DNA from: Catonia carolina
Lineage: Eukaryota; Arthropoda; Insecta; Hemiptera; Achilidae
Direction of reading: 5' to 3'
Assembly (NCBI GenBank): GCA_035578175.1
Contig: JAQMRL010000012.1
Location: 22,440,671 to 22,504,670 of the forward strand
Length of the DNA stretch: 64,000 nt
Numbering within the stretch: the first letter of the stretch is position 1; the number at the start of each line of letters is the position of its first letter. The notes beneath the pieces were generated by a model that was not told where the DNA came from, did not search any database, and saw only the letters and a program-made list of their open reading frames with translations. Shown piece after piece: positions 32,016 to 42,405 of this stretch. The position numbers and the translations under genes are program-made.

Positions 32016-32600
32016 ACGTTCTCTTGCCTATATAAATGTATAGTAAGGAAACTCTTGTTTTTATGTCAATTTTTTTAATCGAGTTTTCACCGGATATACA
32101 TGTTTTCAGACCTCCTGAACCCAAAAAAACATGTTTTTAGCGATTGGTCGGTGTGTGAACAGAATATCTCAAGAACAGAACATCGTACAAACTTGAAACT
32201 TAAGTTAAGTACCATAAGAGGACTTGACACGATCATTTTCATCAAAATCGGTCAACCAGAAGTAGTAGTTTATAAATGTGTAATTTTTCATTTTTTTGCG
32301 ATTTTCTCAAAAACGGCTCCTACGATTTTTTTTAAAATCACCTCATTTACTTCATTTTATGTGCTCTATAAGGTAGGGTAGGTGCCATGCCTGCTGAAAT
32401 TCTTGCGAAGGCTGTTCTTTCGCAGAAAAAAACCGTTCTTTAAGATCGTGACCTTAATATGCATTTTAGCGCAAAAAAGTATATAATCAAACTTTTAGAC
32501 AATTTAAAAATCTACAACTTTTATTTGAAACATTTCTTTGTATAACACTTAGTTTAGTGGTAATTAGTGATTTTCTGGTTTTTTTCATGAAAATCTTTAG
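32016..32600 (+). repeat. Family A element, 5' part
   Basis: It starts ACGTTCTCTTGCCTATATAA with the GTATAGTAAGG block, has no long microsatellite at the slot (GGTCGGTGTGTG only), and keeps the conserved body to TTTTTTTCATGAAAATCTTTA. It breaks off where a minus-strand LINE begins, so the LINE either inserted in it or lies at a recombination point. Confidence 0.75.
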
Positions 32601-33517
32601 AAGTCAATTTAATTTATTCATTAGGGAGAAAGAAACCATTAAACTATTACTTTCAACAAATATTCTTCATCCCAAATGGAAACAACCATTCAGTTCCTTT
32701 TTAAAATTGTTTAAGTTAGGGGAACATTTTATTTTTTCTGGCAAATGATTAAAAGCTTAGGAGCAAGGAATGTGAAACAATTTTGTAGTATGACATTATT
32801 TACCCTAGGTGTAATATTTAATTTATTCAAGTGTTATGTAATCTTATTTCATAAGGTGTAGAATTTTCACTCCTGTAAAAGACAAGCAACACCTTATAAA
32901 TATAAAGATACTTTAATGGGAACAAATTCAATTTCCTGAAAACTGGAAGAGATAGTGCTATACGAGGCTGATTTGAGATAAATTTAATAAAATTAAATTT
33001 AAATTAAATAAAATTTAAATTTAAAGGCTGAATTGAAGAATAATACCCACCACCTATCTAAACCGTAGGACAGATGTGACTCCACAAGTGCCGACTACAG
33101 TGCCTGCAAAACACCCACAGAGCATGCATTTCTGATTAGGTAAAATTCTATCAAAATATTAAAAAAAATTGTTTTAACACACGTACTTCAGATGATCACG
33201 CCAGGTTAAAGAAGAATCAAGCGATATGCCCAAATACTTCATCGACTCAACCCTTTCGATTCTCGTACATGTGCATAGAATGATAAATCAAAAAGTAATC
33301 AGAATTTGGTTTATGTAGATTGAAAAACATGTATTATTATTAGGTTTAAGACTTAAGACCAAAGAGCTGCGAGTAAACCACCAATTTAATTTCTTAAAAT
33401 CCATTCACATATTATTTAACCCTAGTTTCATCCTCACCGCTAATGCCATATTATCACCATTTATGGAGTTTTATGATCTATTCTTACAATGAAGGTCAGC
33501 ATTACAGAGGCTATTTA

Positions 33518-33697
33518 CATAAATTAAAAATATATATTTTCTAACCACCAGAATACGGTAACATAAAACACTTACCAATGTTTATAGCGCTTTCGTGTAT
33601 CTTGTACACATCTTCAGTAAATTACAATAAAAATGTGTTTTATGTGTTTTATGTTACCATATTCTGGTGGTTAGAAAATATATATTTCAATTTTAAA
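33518..33697. repeat. Palindrome (about 170 bp) carrying a hammerhead-like motif
   Basis: Arms of about 45 bp (AAATATATATTTTCTAACC to GGTTAGAAAATATATATTT) include CACCAGAATACGGTAACAT and its complement. The spacer of about 75 bp carries a hammerhead-like core on the minus strand. It is inserted in the decayed LINE. The sequence is unrelated to the palindrome at 29285 but the architecture is the same. Confidence 0.65.
33577..33622 (-). ncRNA. Hammerhead-ribozyme-like motif
   Basis: On the minus strand: stem I 5' strand TTTA, core CTGAAGA (33611-33617), an extra T (33610), stem II GTGTA-CAAGA-TACAC (33595-33609, five perfect pairs), GAAA (33591-33594), GCGC, TA and stem I 3' strand TAAA. Stem I has four A-U pairs. 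Stem III (AGCGCT) is self-complementary with no loop, again implying a dimeric form. The extra T before stem II is shared with the motif at 29497 although the stems differ completely. Activity is not demonstrated. Confidence 0.5.
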
Positions 33698-33781
33698 TAA
33701 TACGGCTGTTTAAAAATCCTACATAGGATGTTTAATAAAATAATAAATTAAAAATAATACAGGCCACAGTACTGACTCCTG

Positions 33782-33960
33782 TATTTTTTTTTTTGTTTTA
33801 CATCTGACTGTTTTGTGATTGCTGCTAATGGAGATGGTGAGAAGGATGATACATGAAGATGAGTGATGAAAAAATCCCAGACCTGACCGGGAATCGAAAC
33901 TGGGACCCCGGCGTGGAAGCCAGCTGCGCTAACCACTACACCAACGGGTCAGTCAAACTC
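33782..33960 (-). mobile_element. tRNA-derived SINE, Gly-like head with tail 2
   Basis: It is flanked by a perfect 12-bp duplication TACTGACTCCTG (33770-33781 and 33961-33972). On the minus strand the head reads GTGTAGTGGTTAGCGCAGC (A box), CTTCCACGCC (anticodon-loop-like, TCC) and GTTTCGATTCCCGG (B box). The tail has TTAGCAGCAATCACAAAACA and GTCAGATGTAAAAC, then an A run. The Gly-like head is joined to the tail otherwise found with the Met-like head. Confidence 0.85.
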
Positions 33961-34315
33961 TACTGACTCCTGGGGAATGTCACAATCCACATGGAGAGGT
34001 TTATTGAGCTTACCCTCCAAGTGCACAACTTACTCTCTGTCACTCAAATAATCATTGAAAAACCGCAAGGCAATCCCTCATATCTCAGTTATACTGTATT
34101 TTGGAAAGCTTAGCGTGATTGACTGTATCAAAGGCTTTAGTTAAGTCTATGATTAAAACGGCAATTAATTTATCTTTATCCATAGAATTATAAATATCTG
34201 TCAAAGCTTCAGAAGAGAATTTTTAGCGCAAACCAAACAGATTAGAAGTAAAAAGAAACTATAAACGCCATGCATTCTGTCGAGTTGTTTTTCGAAACAG
34301 AACTATGAGGCATTA

Positions 34316-34371
34316 TTACTTTCTCTTTTCCTATATGATCTACATAAAAAGTAATGTTTTCCTATTTGACT
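34316..34371 (+). repeat. Family A 5' stub
   Basis: About 55 bp: TTACTTTCTCTTTTCCTATATG ending near TTTTCCTATTTGAC. It abuts the minus-strand copy that begins at 34376, giving a head-on junction of two family A ends. Confidence 0.6.
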
Positions 34372-34375
34372 CAAA

Positions 34376-35212
34376 AAATCTGGTATGGAAACACTCACGA
34401 TTTTCTCTTGCCCATGTGAATAATGAAAAACATAACCTATGTTAATCATGAGAAAACAATGTGAAAAGAAAACAACCTAATTTTAATCTTTTTTTTTTTT
34501 TTTTTTTTTTGGTTAAACGTCCGACTGTTTTGCAAATTGCTGCTAATGCAGACGGTGAAGGATGAAATGAATTTTTTGTAACGTATGAAAAAATGCCATG
34601 CCCGAGTGGGATTCGAACCCAAGACCGCGTGATGAGAGGCGAGCACGTTACCAACATCGCCAACGCGGTGTTGGCGATTCTAATCATGAAGGGATGACAC
34701 TAAATAAAAATAAACTTCTGCTGGGCTGTGATTTTGATGAGTAATATATAGAAAAGAACTGATTGACGCTAAATTAAGCACTGTTTAAAAAAACCACTTC
34801 TAATAAAATTTGTAGGTTTAACAATTTTCTAAAACTCGATTATGGGTAGCTTATGCATTTGCCCTAAAATGCATATTAAAGTTGCACTCCTAAAAATAAC
34901 CATATTTTACCTTAAAGCCCAGCCCCCCACGAATTTCAGCAGACATTCAATTTACCCCATCATGTAGAGCATTCATTTACACACCATCCTTTTCTCATGA
35001 GTCATGGGGTGGGTATTTTTCTAATTGAAAAAATTGCATCGTACACACGTCAGGAATTTTAAAAAAAAGTAGAGCACAAAAGTGTGGTAAATGAGGTGAT
35101 TTTAAACAAAATCATAGGAGCCGTTTTTGAGAAAATTGTAGAGAAAGCGAAATGATTACGAATTGACCACTACTACTAATTGACGCTTTTTATAAAAGTT
35201 TTCATTAAATAT
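34376..35212 (-). repeat. Family A element, truncated, with SINE insertion
   Basis: Read on the plus strand from AAAAAATCTGGTATGG and GATTTTCTCTTGCC to about TTTTATAAAAGTTTTCATT. The 5' hairpin and microsatellite part are missing. A SINE (34489-34670) is inserted at the conserved CTAATTTTAATC site. Confidence 0.75.
34489..34670 (-). mobile_element. tRNA-derived SINE, Met-like head with tail 2
   Basis: It lies on the minus strand, with its A tail as the T run from 34489. The tail (GGTTAAACGTCCGACTGTTT as read on plus) and TTGCTGCTAATGCAGACGG are followed by GTGGGATTCGAACCCA (B box) and a tRNA-like head with an anticodon loop resembling CAT. The flanking ATTTTAATC/ATTCTAATC is a likely target duplication. 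Confidence 0.8.
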
Positions 35213-36475
35213 TTAAATCAATTGTCAAAAAATATTTTTAAAAAAGGTATAGGCTATCAAAATCAAATTTAATAATTTTACAAAACGCTACAGTTCAACG
35301 GTTTGAATTTAGTACAATATACTTCCGTGTGATGCGCTGTTACGATCATACCAACGTTATCATGTGGTGGCTTAGTTTCAAAATCTTTTTATTAAATTAA
35401 ATTTATTAAAACTATTACTTATACATATAATTAACACGTTTAATTGATTATTTATTTAATTTTTACTGAGTAAATATTATTTGGCACAGTTTACATGACC
35501 AAAAAATCTCCTTGGAGTTTACCGTTTTCATTTATAATCTCTTTGTCGTTTGCTGTCTGCATCTTGTTTATCACAGGTGGAGTTAAAACCGCGAGCTTTA
35601 TCAATATGGTTCGAACAAGTGTTATGTCTTGATAGATTTATTTAAAGAAATTAGTAAATTATTTTCTATTACATTGTAAGTAAATAATAAAATCATTTAT
35701 TAATTCCATAACCTTATTTATAGAATAATAAAGTTTAATTAAACTATCTTAATATTAAATGTTGATACAGGTTGTTTATTGTACGAGTAACTTTTACCTG
35801 TCTTGAGATAAAATTGTTATGTAACAACTTTTGTTTCATTTGTTCATCTGTACTTTGGTTATGTAAACATTTAAATTAATTATTTAAATGAATTTATTAG
35901 GCCATATATTAATCGGTTCGTCTGATTTATTTGATCCCTGTTATTTATTTTTATTAAAAATAGTCTTTTTATATTTTCCATTGTTTTCTAAGTAAATTTG
36001 ATCTTACAGTACTTTGAAAACAATATTTTAATTCCTATATTTGACCTCTAGATTAACTCAGTTAAGTTACAAGAAATTATTTAGTAACTTGTCAGGTAAT
36101 CATTTATAAAAAATACTACTGGTGTTCTTTTATAAATTTTTATATAGGTACTAAAATGTAGTCAACAATCTGGGTGAATTTCTTTATAAGTTTTAGGGCA
36201 TTGCCTTATAAGGTCATTAGTCTACATAGTTATTAACCTGTTATGTTATATAATTTTTAATAATATATTTTTCCTTATAGTAATTGCAAAATGTTTTTAA
36301 ACATTGCTAAATTCATTGCAAAAATGTTAAATAAATTGTGAAAATTCCTTTTTATTAATTTATTTATTATAATGTAAAGTAGTATGTTAAATATCCGATT
36401 TAACCTAAACGAATCTGGATTCAGAAATTGGAATAATTTGGATAAATATCCAATTATAATAAATATAATATGTTG
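35213..36475. other. AT-rich unassigned sequence
   Basis: About 1.26 kb, AT-rich, without recognisable coding potential or transposon termini. Several TTATTTAAT-type words repeat but no clear unit exists. Confidence 0.4.
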
Positions 36476-36514
36476 TTAGTTCATCAGCCGAAAGGGTGGT
36501 TTTAACCTCCAGAG

Positions 36515-37699
36515 CAATGGTTCTTAACGGGTGTACAGCAGGACACTAATGTACCATGAAACTTCTGAGACTTTTTGATATTTTTTTGTGAAAAAAAAAT
36601 ATGATTTTACTTAATACAGTAGACTCTCAGAAATTCGGACTAATGTGGCGGACGGCCGGTCCGGATTTCGAAAAATCCGGATTTCCCGGAGGTTGGCAAT
36701 TTCATCTTTATGGCGAATAATTATGACATTAAGCATTAACGTTTATCTGCTAATATAAGAGTGAGCTTCTGAAAAAACTTTAAAACACTGTAAGCCTAAT
36801 AAATTACAGTAGGCTATTGGGACTGTAATTATTCAATATACGAAGCACAAACATTGACTAAACTTAACGCTACTGTACCGTAATAAGATTCGATTGCACT
36901 CTTTGTAAGATTTGCAAGTTACGGATTTCAAACATGTAACAATGAATGTCATATATGTCTCAATTATAGAGTAATTACACGATCAACTAAATAAAATCTA
37001 AATGTACTGTAGTACGGTACTGTGCTTAGTAAAGTACGAAACTACTGTGGGCCCTAAATGACAAAAAATGCCATTTACATACATTTTATATACGCAATTA
37101 TTATTAAAAAGTACATACACATAAATTATAGTGCTAATCGCATGATCGTTCATCGGGCCAATCCCATGAAAACTGTTTACTGGTTAATTTAAAAGTTGTA
37201 AATTTTCAGAAAATAATATAAAAAAAAAATCATTGTCCGGACTATCCGGATTTTTGAGTCTACTGTATTTATATTAAAAAAAAATACAAGAGAATAATAT
37301 TCAAGAACTGAAACTTTTTTTTTGGGGGATTTCTTAGCTTACGCCTTTTAAAAAACGATTAGTTAGTTAGTAATGAGAAATTTGAGCCTGTTGCTTCTTA
37401 CAAAAAAGTTCAATTGGTGGTGGAATCAAAGACAAACACACACTCATTTCCTGTTCAACTGAGAGAAGTCTCTTGTGCTTCTTGTTTTTTATGTTTGTTT
37501 GTGTCGAAAAGCCTATACCACAGCTCGCACAAGTAGATGGTTGAAAAAATTATGTAACAGCAACTACTTCCATTGCTATTACTAGGTACTTTTTCTTTCT
37601 AACCCAAAAACATGTTATGTAACATGGTACATTAATGTGCCGCGGTACCTCTCTGCATAGGATAGTGTGGTGTGACCAAAAAAAGGTTCAGAATTACTG
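36515..37699. mobile_element. hAT-like non-autonomous element with nested pogo-like MITE
   Basis: The termini CAATGGTTCTTAAC and (reversed) CAGTAATTCTGAAC match the hAT style CAGTGGTTCTCAAC. The flanking 8-bp duplication is CTCCAGAG (36507-36514) and CTCTAGAG (37700-37707). Excluding the nested MITE, the element is about 535 bp and has no transposase frame. A subterminal GTGCCGCGGTACC on the right recalls the second hAT copy at 57662. Confidence 0.75.
36617..37265. mobile_element. pogo/Tigger-like MITE (649 bp)
   Basis: The inverted termini CAGTAGACTC... and ...GAGTCTACTG enclose CCGGATTTCGAAAAATCCGG and CCGGACTATCCGGATTT blocks, typical of pogo-type elements. TA dinucleotides flank both ends (36615-36616 and 37266-37267). 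There is no coding capacity. It is nested in the hAT element, which is nested in SINE3. Confidence 0.8.
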
Positions 37700-38127
37700 C
37701 TCTAGAGTCTTTACTAAGTAAAATGAGGTGGTTTACTAATGCCTTCATCACCGAGTTGAAAATTATACTTATCAGCATGCTAGGCTCTCTGTAAAGCATC
37801 TACTTTCCACCCTGGAAATGACATATTCACTTTATTCACCACAGGGTCTGGCTGTGTAATCAAATTCATTACTCTCTGGGGAGCGGATTGTGACTATACT
37901 ATTTTTCAGGGCTGATGAGCTCTGAACATGTGCATTGCCCCCTCCCTACACACTTTGTAGCTAGTCAATGACTTGCCAGCAACGTTGCCAACACTTGCTC
38001 TCGTAGCTCTGTTATATATTTCATCAGCTAGTTTTTTGGTCTTTCAATAACAAGTATAACCTATTATCATACAATCAGCTGATTGTATTATAAAGTATTG
38101 CATGTTAACATGCTCTATAATCGATGT

Positions 38128-38183
38128 CTAACGATACTGATATGTCCTATACTCCTCCTGGAGTCTCCTGGACACAAAAAAAA
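38128..38183 (+). mobile_element. LINE tail fragment (same family as 27982)
   Basis: GATATGTCCTATACTCCTCCTGG and AGTCTCCTGGACACAAAAAAAA match the 3' end of the LINE at 27982-28803 (reverse complement of its TCCAGGAGGAGTATAGGACAT). Only about 55 bp are present, an extremely 5'-truncated copy. Confidence 0.6.
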
Positions 38184-38692
38184 TGTGTTCAGTATGAGAT
38201 GCAAGACACTAGTGAACTACTGCGGCTCTTATACACATGCACATGTAATGTTTATCAGACTAAAACATTCGTACAATAGGACGATGCTGGCAAACATTCT
38301 GATTGGTCTAAACGAGTGGAACAGCTGAGCTCATCGACCATGAAAAGCATTATAGCGTCTTTTACAACTGAACTTCTTCTTTCATGCTTCATTTGTATAA
38401 CTGGCTGACTATGTGATAAGAAACACAACTATTTTTGTAATAATAATATAGTATACTAATATTTAATATAAAACTTTTATAGGATGTGTGAAATATTTCA
38501 AAGGGTGTCATACAATAGTTGTCATCAAGTATTTGATCCAGGTTCGTTTAAAAATTTTGATGAGATTGCCGCGGTCCGGTTAATTTTTACTTAGACCTAT
38601 TTTGCCAGCTGTAAAAATTTAGATATGGCAATCATGCTAATCTTAATACTAAATATTGATTTCGAAAAAGTTTGAGCAATAAATTGCAACAA

Positions 38693-38896
38693 CGCCGGCC
38701 GTATTGGCGCAGTTGGTAACGTGCTTGCCTCTCAACATGCGGTCCTGGGTTTGAATCCCACTCAGGCATGGCATATTTTCATACGTTACAAAAAATCATT
38801 TCATCCTCCATTGTATATAGTTACACCCCAATGTCGTCGCTAACGACCGTTGTAGTTGATGCGATGTTAAATAAATGAATTAAAAAAAAAAAAAAA
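38693..38896 (+). mobile_element. tRNA-derived SINE, Met-like head with tail 1
   Basis: The head reads GCCGGCCGTATTGGCGCAGT, GGTAACGTGCTTGCCTC, TCAACATGCGGTC and GGGTTTGAATCCCAC. Next comes CATATTTTCATACGTTAC, then tail 1 (GTCGTCGCTAACGACC, GTAGTTGATGCGATGTTAAA) and an A run of about 16. The flanks TTGCAACAA and TTCAACAA form a likely target duplication. Confidence 0.85.
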
Positions 38897-39254
38897 ATTC
38901 AACAACAGTTTCAAACTAATGTAAATAAACAATTAGGCATGTGTACAAAAGTTGTAGATTTTTATATTTTGTATTAAGAGTTGATTTCAGCCTAACTGTG
39001 GCTGTTCACAAGTACAGTAGTGATGTTTAACATAACAGGATTAATAACTTGGTTACTAAATTGAGGCAGTTATCATAATAACAGGTTACTAAAAATACCC
39101 TGTTAGCTGTTACTTTATAACACCATGATTCAAAGTTGTTTAATAAACTGATATACGAATGACGCTTGTCTGACTGTTAAAACTAAATGAAGTTATCAAT
39201 AACGTTTTCGTCTAATCACATCACTTTTAAGTTTAACTACGTTATAATACTGTT
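38897..39254. other. Unassigned sequence
   Basis: No gene or repeat recognised between two SINE copies. Confidence 0.35.
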
Positions 39255-39612
39255 ACACTCACTCTGTTCGTTGCAGGGCTAAAATAAATAGTTCTGTTTT
39301 TTATCACATGGTCAGCCAATTAAATGACTGAATCATTTAAGAACAGAAGAGGTAGAGGTGCAAAAGACACTAATCAGAGTTATCTCCTCTGAAAGTAATT
39401 AATTTCATTATACAGCCAGACCCTGTGGTGAATGAAGTGAAGGTGTCATTTGCAGAGTGGAAAATATGTGCTTTACAGAGGGCCCGGCATGCTGATAAGC
39501 ATACTTTTCCACTCAGTGAGGAAGGCTCGGTAAACCACCTCACTCCTCGTTGTACTTAGTAAAACCTCTATAGGTTCAAACCAGTCTTTTGGCTGATGAC
39601 CTAAACAACAAT
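39255..39612 (+). repeat. SINE3 copy, near full length
   Basis: It runs from GCAGGGCTAAAATAAATAG through TCACATGGTCAGCCAATTA, CCTGTGGTGAATGAAGTG and GATAAGCATACTTTTCC to the 3' hairpin CAGTCTTTTGGCTGATGACC and tail TAAACAACAATAAAAAC. In this copy the 3' stem contains a U-G pair. Confidence 0.8.
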
Positions 39613-39929
39613 AAAAACACAAGTTGACAAATCTCACTGAATCTCTCATGGACACAAAGACAAACAGCACTATTTCTTATAACCAAATACAACTACGGCA
39701 AACCAAGTGCAATTTTTCGTGAACCCACAAGTGTGGCCAGTCGCACTGAATTTTTCATGGACACACAGCAAGGCACCATAGTTACTATACATTGTACTCT
39801 TGAGAGTCAGCAGCTATGCATCCATAAAGGCATTGGCAGAATTAAAGCAAATCAATACAAACAAACCGTTCTGCGAGTCGTGATGTCACTGCCAGACGGT
39901 TTGTTTTGACTATTATTTTCTATACCAAA

Positions 39930-40712
39930 AAAATCTTTGTACAAAGATTTAACCTTTAGCATTTATCAGTGATTTTATGTATTATGCTTATTAAAATCAG
40001 TAAAAAAATTAATTTCTTTTTAGATTGCGGCCTTAATATGCATTTTATGACAAAATACCCAAACAAAATAGTGTACATTGTAATCATAGTTGTAGAAAAT
40101 TAAAAAACCTATGACTTTTATTCAAGCATATTTTTTTTTATGAGTCTAGTCAATTAGTAATTTTAATATTTTTACGTTCTACAAAGGTTGGTTTTCATTT
40201 TACGTCATTCACTTGTTTAGGTCATCAGCAGAAAGGCTGGTTTAAACCTCTAGAGGCTTTACTAAGTAAAACGCGGCGTGACATGGTTTACTAACCTTCC
40301 TCACTAAGTGGAAAAGTATGCTCATCAATGTGCCAGGCCCTCTGAAAAGCATCTACTTTCCACCCTGCAAATGCCACAGGGTCTGGCTGTATAATGAAAT
40401 TCATTACTCTCAGAGGAGATAACTCTGACTCGTGACTTTTACACTTCTACCTCATCTGTTAAATGCTTCAGTCATATAATTGGCTGACCATGTGATAAGA
40501 GAGAGAACTATATTTTGTAGACCTGGAACTAGGAGATCGAGAGCAAATAATTTAATATTCCACTTGCCTGTTATGGGCACTCACTTATCGTCATTCACTC
40601 ATGATTAAAGTAAGGTTGTTTTTCATTTTACATTTAATACGAATGATTAAACTTAGGTTATGTTTTACATTAATTATATTGGCAAGAGACTGTGGTGTGA
40701 GTGTCTCACACT
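39930..40712 (+). repeat. Family A element, 5'-truncated, with SINE3 insertion
   Basis: Family A 3' half (TTTAGCATTTATCAGTGAT, ATTGCGGCCTTAATATGC) interrupted by SINE3 (40214-40588). It resumes with CGTCATTCACTCATGATTAAAG and ends GGCAAGAGACTGTGGTGTG and a weak 3' hairpin. It is followed within 40 bp by an inverted copy. Confidence 0.75.
40214..40588 (-). mobile_element. SINE3, complete copy (375 bp) with target duplication
   Basis: The best-delimited SINE3 copy. It is flanked by a perfect 11-bp duplication CGTCATTCACT (40203-40213 and 40589-40599) inside a family A element. On the minus strand it ends CAGCCTTTCTGCTGATGACC then TAAACA. The variable-length duplication and absence of inverted termini indicate retroposition, hence SINE-like. 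No clear pol III promoter boxes are visible; GGTTTGAACC may be a chance B-box match. Confidence 0.8.
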
Positions 40713-40749
40713 AGACTTTTTCTTTTGCTTGTAGGTCACGTAATATACA

Positions 40750-41710
40750 AAATCTAGTTCAACTTTCTCTTTCCAATGCTAATAATGAACAAATAACCTA
40801 ACATTAGTAATAAAACATTAGAAATAAGCAAGAATATCTAATCTCAAAAAAACATAACCTTATTTTAATCATGAGTAAATGATGCAAAATGAAATCCAAC
40901 CTTAGTTTGGCCTAATAATACGGAAAATCACTCTTTCACGCTAAACTAGGCTCTATAGTGAAAAATTCTTAAAATAAAAGCTGTAGTTATTTTCATCTCC
41001 TATAAATTTGATTATGTACACTTTTGTCGTTAAATGCACTCAAAGGTCCTAATCTTAAAAAAACAATTCCTTTAGAGATTTTCATGAGAAAAGCAAAATC
41101 ACGAATATTACCGCTAAACTAAGCGTTATACAAAGAAATGTTTAAAAAAAAAGTTGTACATTTTTTTAATTGTCATTTTTATTAGGCCTTTAATATAATA
41201 ACTCATATTACTTTTTTATCAAGTACATAAGTTTTATTATGTACACTTTTGCGCTAAAATGTATATTAAGGCAGCAATCTTAAAAAAACTTTTTTCTTGT
41301 TTTTTACGAGAGAACAGCCTCCCCAAGAATTTCAGAATAAATGGCGCCTACCCTTTCTTGTAAAGCATAAAAAATGTAGTAAATGAGGCGAATTTTTAAA
41401 AAATCGTAGGAGCCGTTTTTGAGAAAATCGCAAAAACATGAAAAATTACACGAATTAACTACCTATTACTTCCGGTTGACCGATTTTGATGAAAATGTTC
41501 GTTTCGGGTCCTCTAGTGGTACACAAGCGCGCGCACACTCACACACACACACACACACACACACCCACCCACAGACAAATCGCTTAAAATGTGGTTTTCG
41601 CGTTCAGGAGGTCTGAAAACGTGTATGTCCGCTGAAAACTCGATTTCGAAAAATCGACATGAAGACAATACTTTCTTTCCTATATATTCATTTAGGCATG
41701 AGAAAGTAAA
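40750..41710 (-). repeat. Family A (HINE-like) element, near full length
   Basis: Read on the plus strand from AAAATCTAGTTCAAC and TTTCTCTTTCC (diverged 3' hairpin) to GGCATGAGAAAGTAAAAATTG. A CA microsatellite occupies about 41528-41575. Some 100 bp near 41160-41230 is unlike other copies. Confidence 0.8.
41528..41575 (+). repeat. CA microsatellite at the family A slot
   Basis: CACACT followed by about 14 CA repeats and CACCCACCCACAGAC. It lies exactly where the other family A copies carry TG/CA tracts. Confidence 0.85.
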
Positions 41711-41903
41711 AATTGCATTTTAAAATACTTCCCCTCTCTTAAATCTATACTATTTTTGAAATATCTGTAAAATAAACAGTCGTGAAAATATTGATTCAGA
41801 ATACATACCTTTTTGTTTTTCTTTAATTGTTGTAGAAGAAATAGCTGAATGATGAACTTTTCTTCTAAGGTCATCTCGATCTGAACAATCTTTATCCTTA
41901 ATT

Positions 41904-42405
41904 ACTTTGTCTTACCCTGAATGAATATTTATAGGGAAGGAAAATAGGCCTATTGTTTTCATGTCAATATTTTTAAATTGAGTTTTTTCTCAAATATACA
42001 AGTTTTCAGTCCTCCTAAACCCAAATAACATGGTTTTAGTGATTGGTCTGTGTGTGAGCAAAATTTCTCAACAACGGAATAGCTTACGAAATTGAAACTT
42101 GGAACTTAAGATTGGTACCACTAGAGGACCAGACACAAACATTTTTATCATAATTGGTCAACCAGAATTAGTTTATCCGTGGGATTCTTTCAAAAACGGC
42201 TCCTACGAATTTTTAAAAATTCGCTCATTTAGTACATTTTTTATGCTGTACATTAACTTATAGGTCTGCTGAAATTTTTCTGTAAAAAGATTTTTTTAAC
42301 ATTGTGGCCTTCATAATTATGCATTCTAGAGCAAAAGCGTATAAAATTAAAGTTGAAGAAAAATAAAAACCCTATAACTTTTATTTTATAATAATATAGC
42401 ATTTT
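41904..42405 (+). repeat. Family A element, 3'-truncated
   Basis: It starts TTACTTTGTCTTACCCTGAATG with ATATTTATAGGGAAGG, has no microsatellite (GGTCTGTGTGTGAGC) and shows internal deletions. It stops after AACTTTTATTTTATA. Confidence 0.7.

Larger units (their letters stand above)
32601..34312 (-). mobile_element. Decayed CR1/L2-like LINE with three later insertions
   Basis: The minus-strand translation in pieces shows IAVLIIDLTKAFDTVNHAKL (about 34100-34170, reverse transcriptase motif A), VESMKYLGISLDSSLTWRDH (about 33190-33260) and LPEKIKCSPNLNNFKKELNG near the 3' end (about 32660-32750). Stops and frame breaks are frequent. It is interrupted by the palindrome 33518-33697 and by a SINE at 33782-33960. 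It is a different, older LINE from the one at 27982. Confidence 0.7.
36476..38445 (-). repeat. SINE3 copy split by two insertions
   Basis: SINE3 starts (its 3' end) with GTTCATCAGCCGAAAGGGTGG at about 36480. It is cut at CTCCAGAG by a hAT element (36515-37699) and resumes at 37700 with CTCTAGAGTCTTTACTAAG. It runs to about 37890 and is cut again by about 430 bp bounded by GATGAGCTC (37913) and GAGCTCATC (ending near 38333). It resumes at about 38345 with TCTTTTACAACTG and GGCTGACTATGTGATAAG. The second insert is unclassified and contains a LINE tail at 38128. Confidence 0.7.

Noticed and set aside
37909..37930. Third hammerhead core (CTGATGAGCTCTGAAC)
   Set aside because: It has CTGATGA but TGAAC instead of a GAAA box, and no stem I partner.
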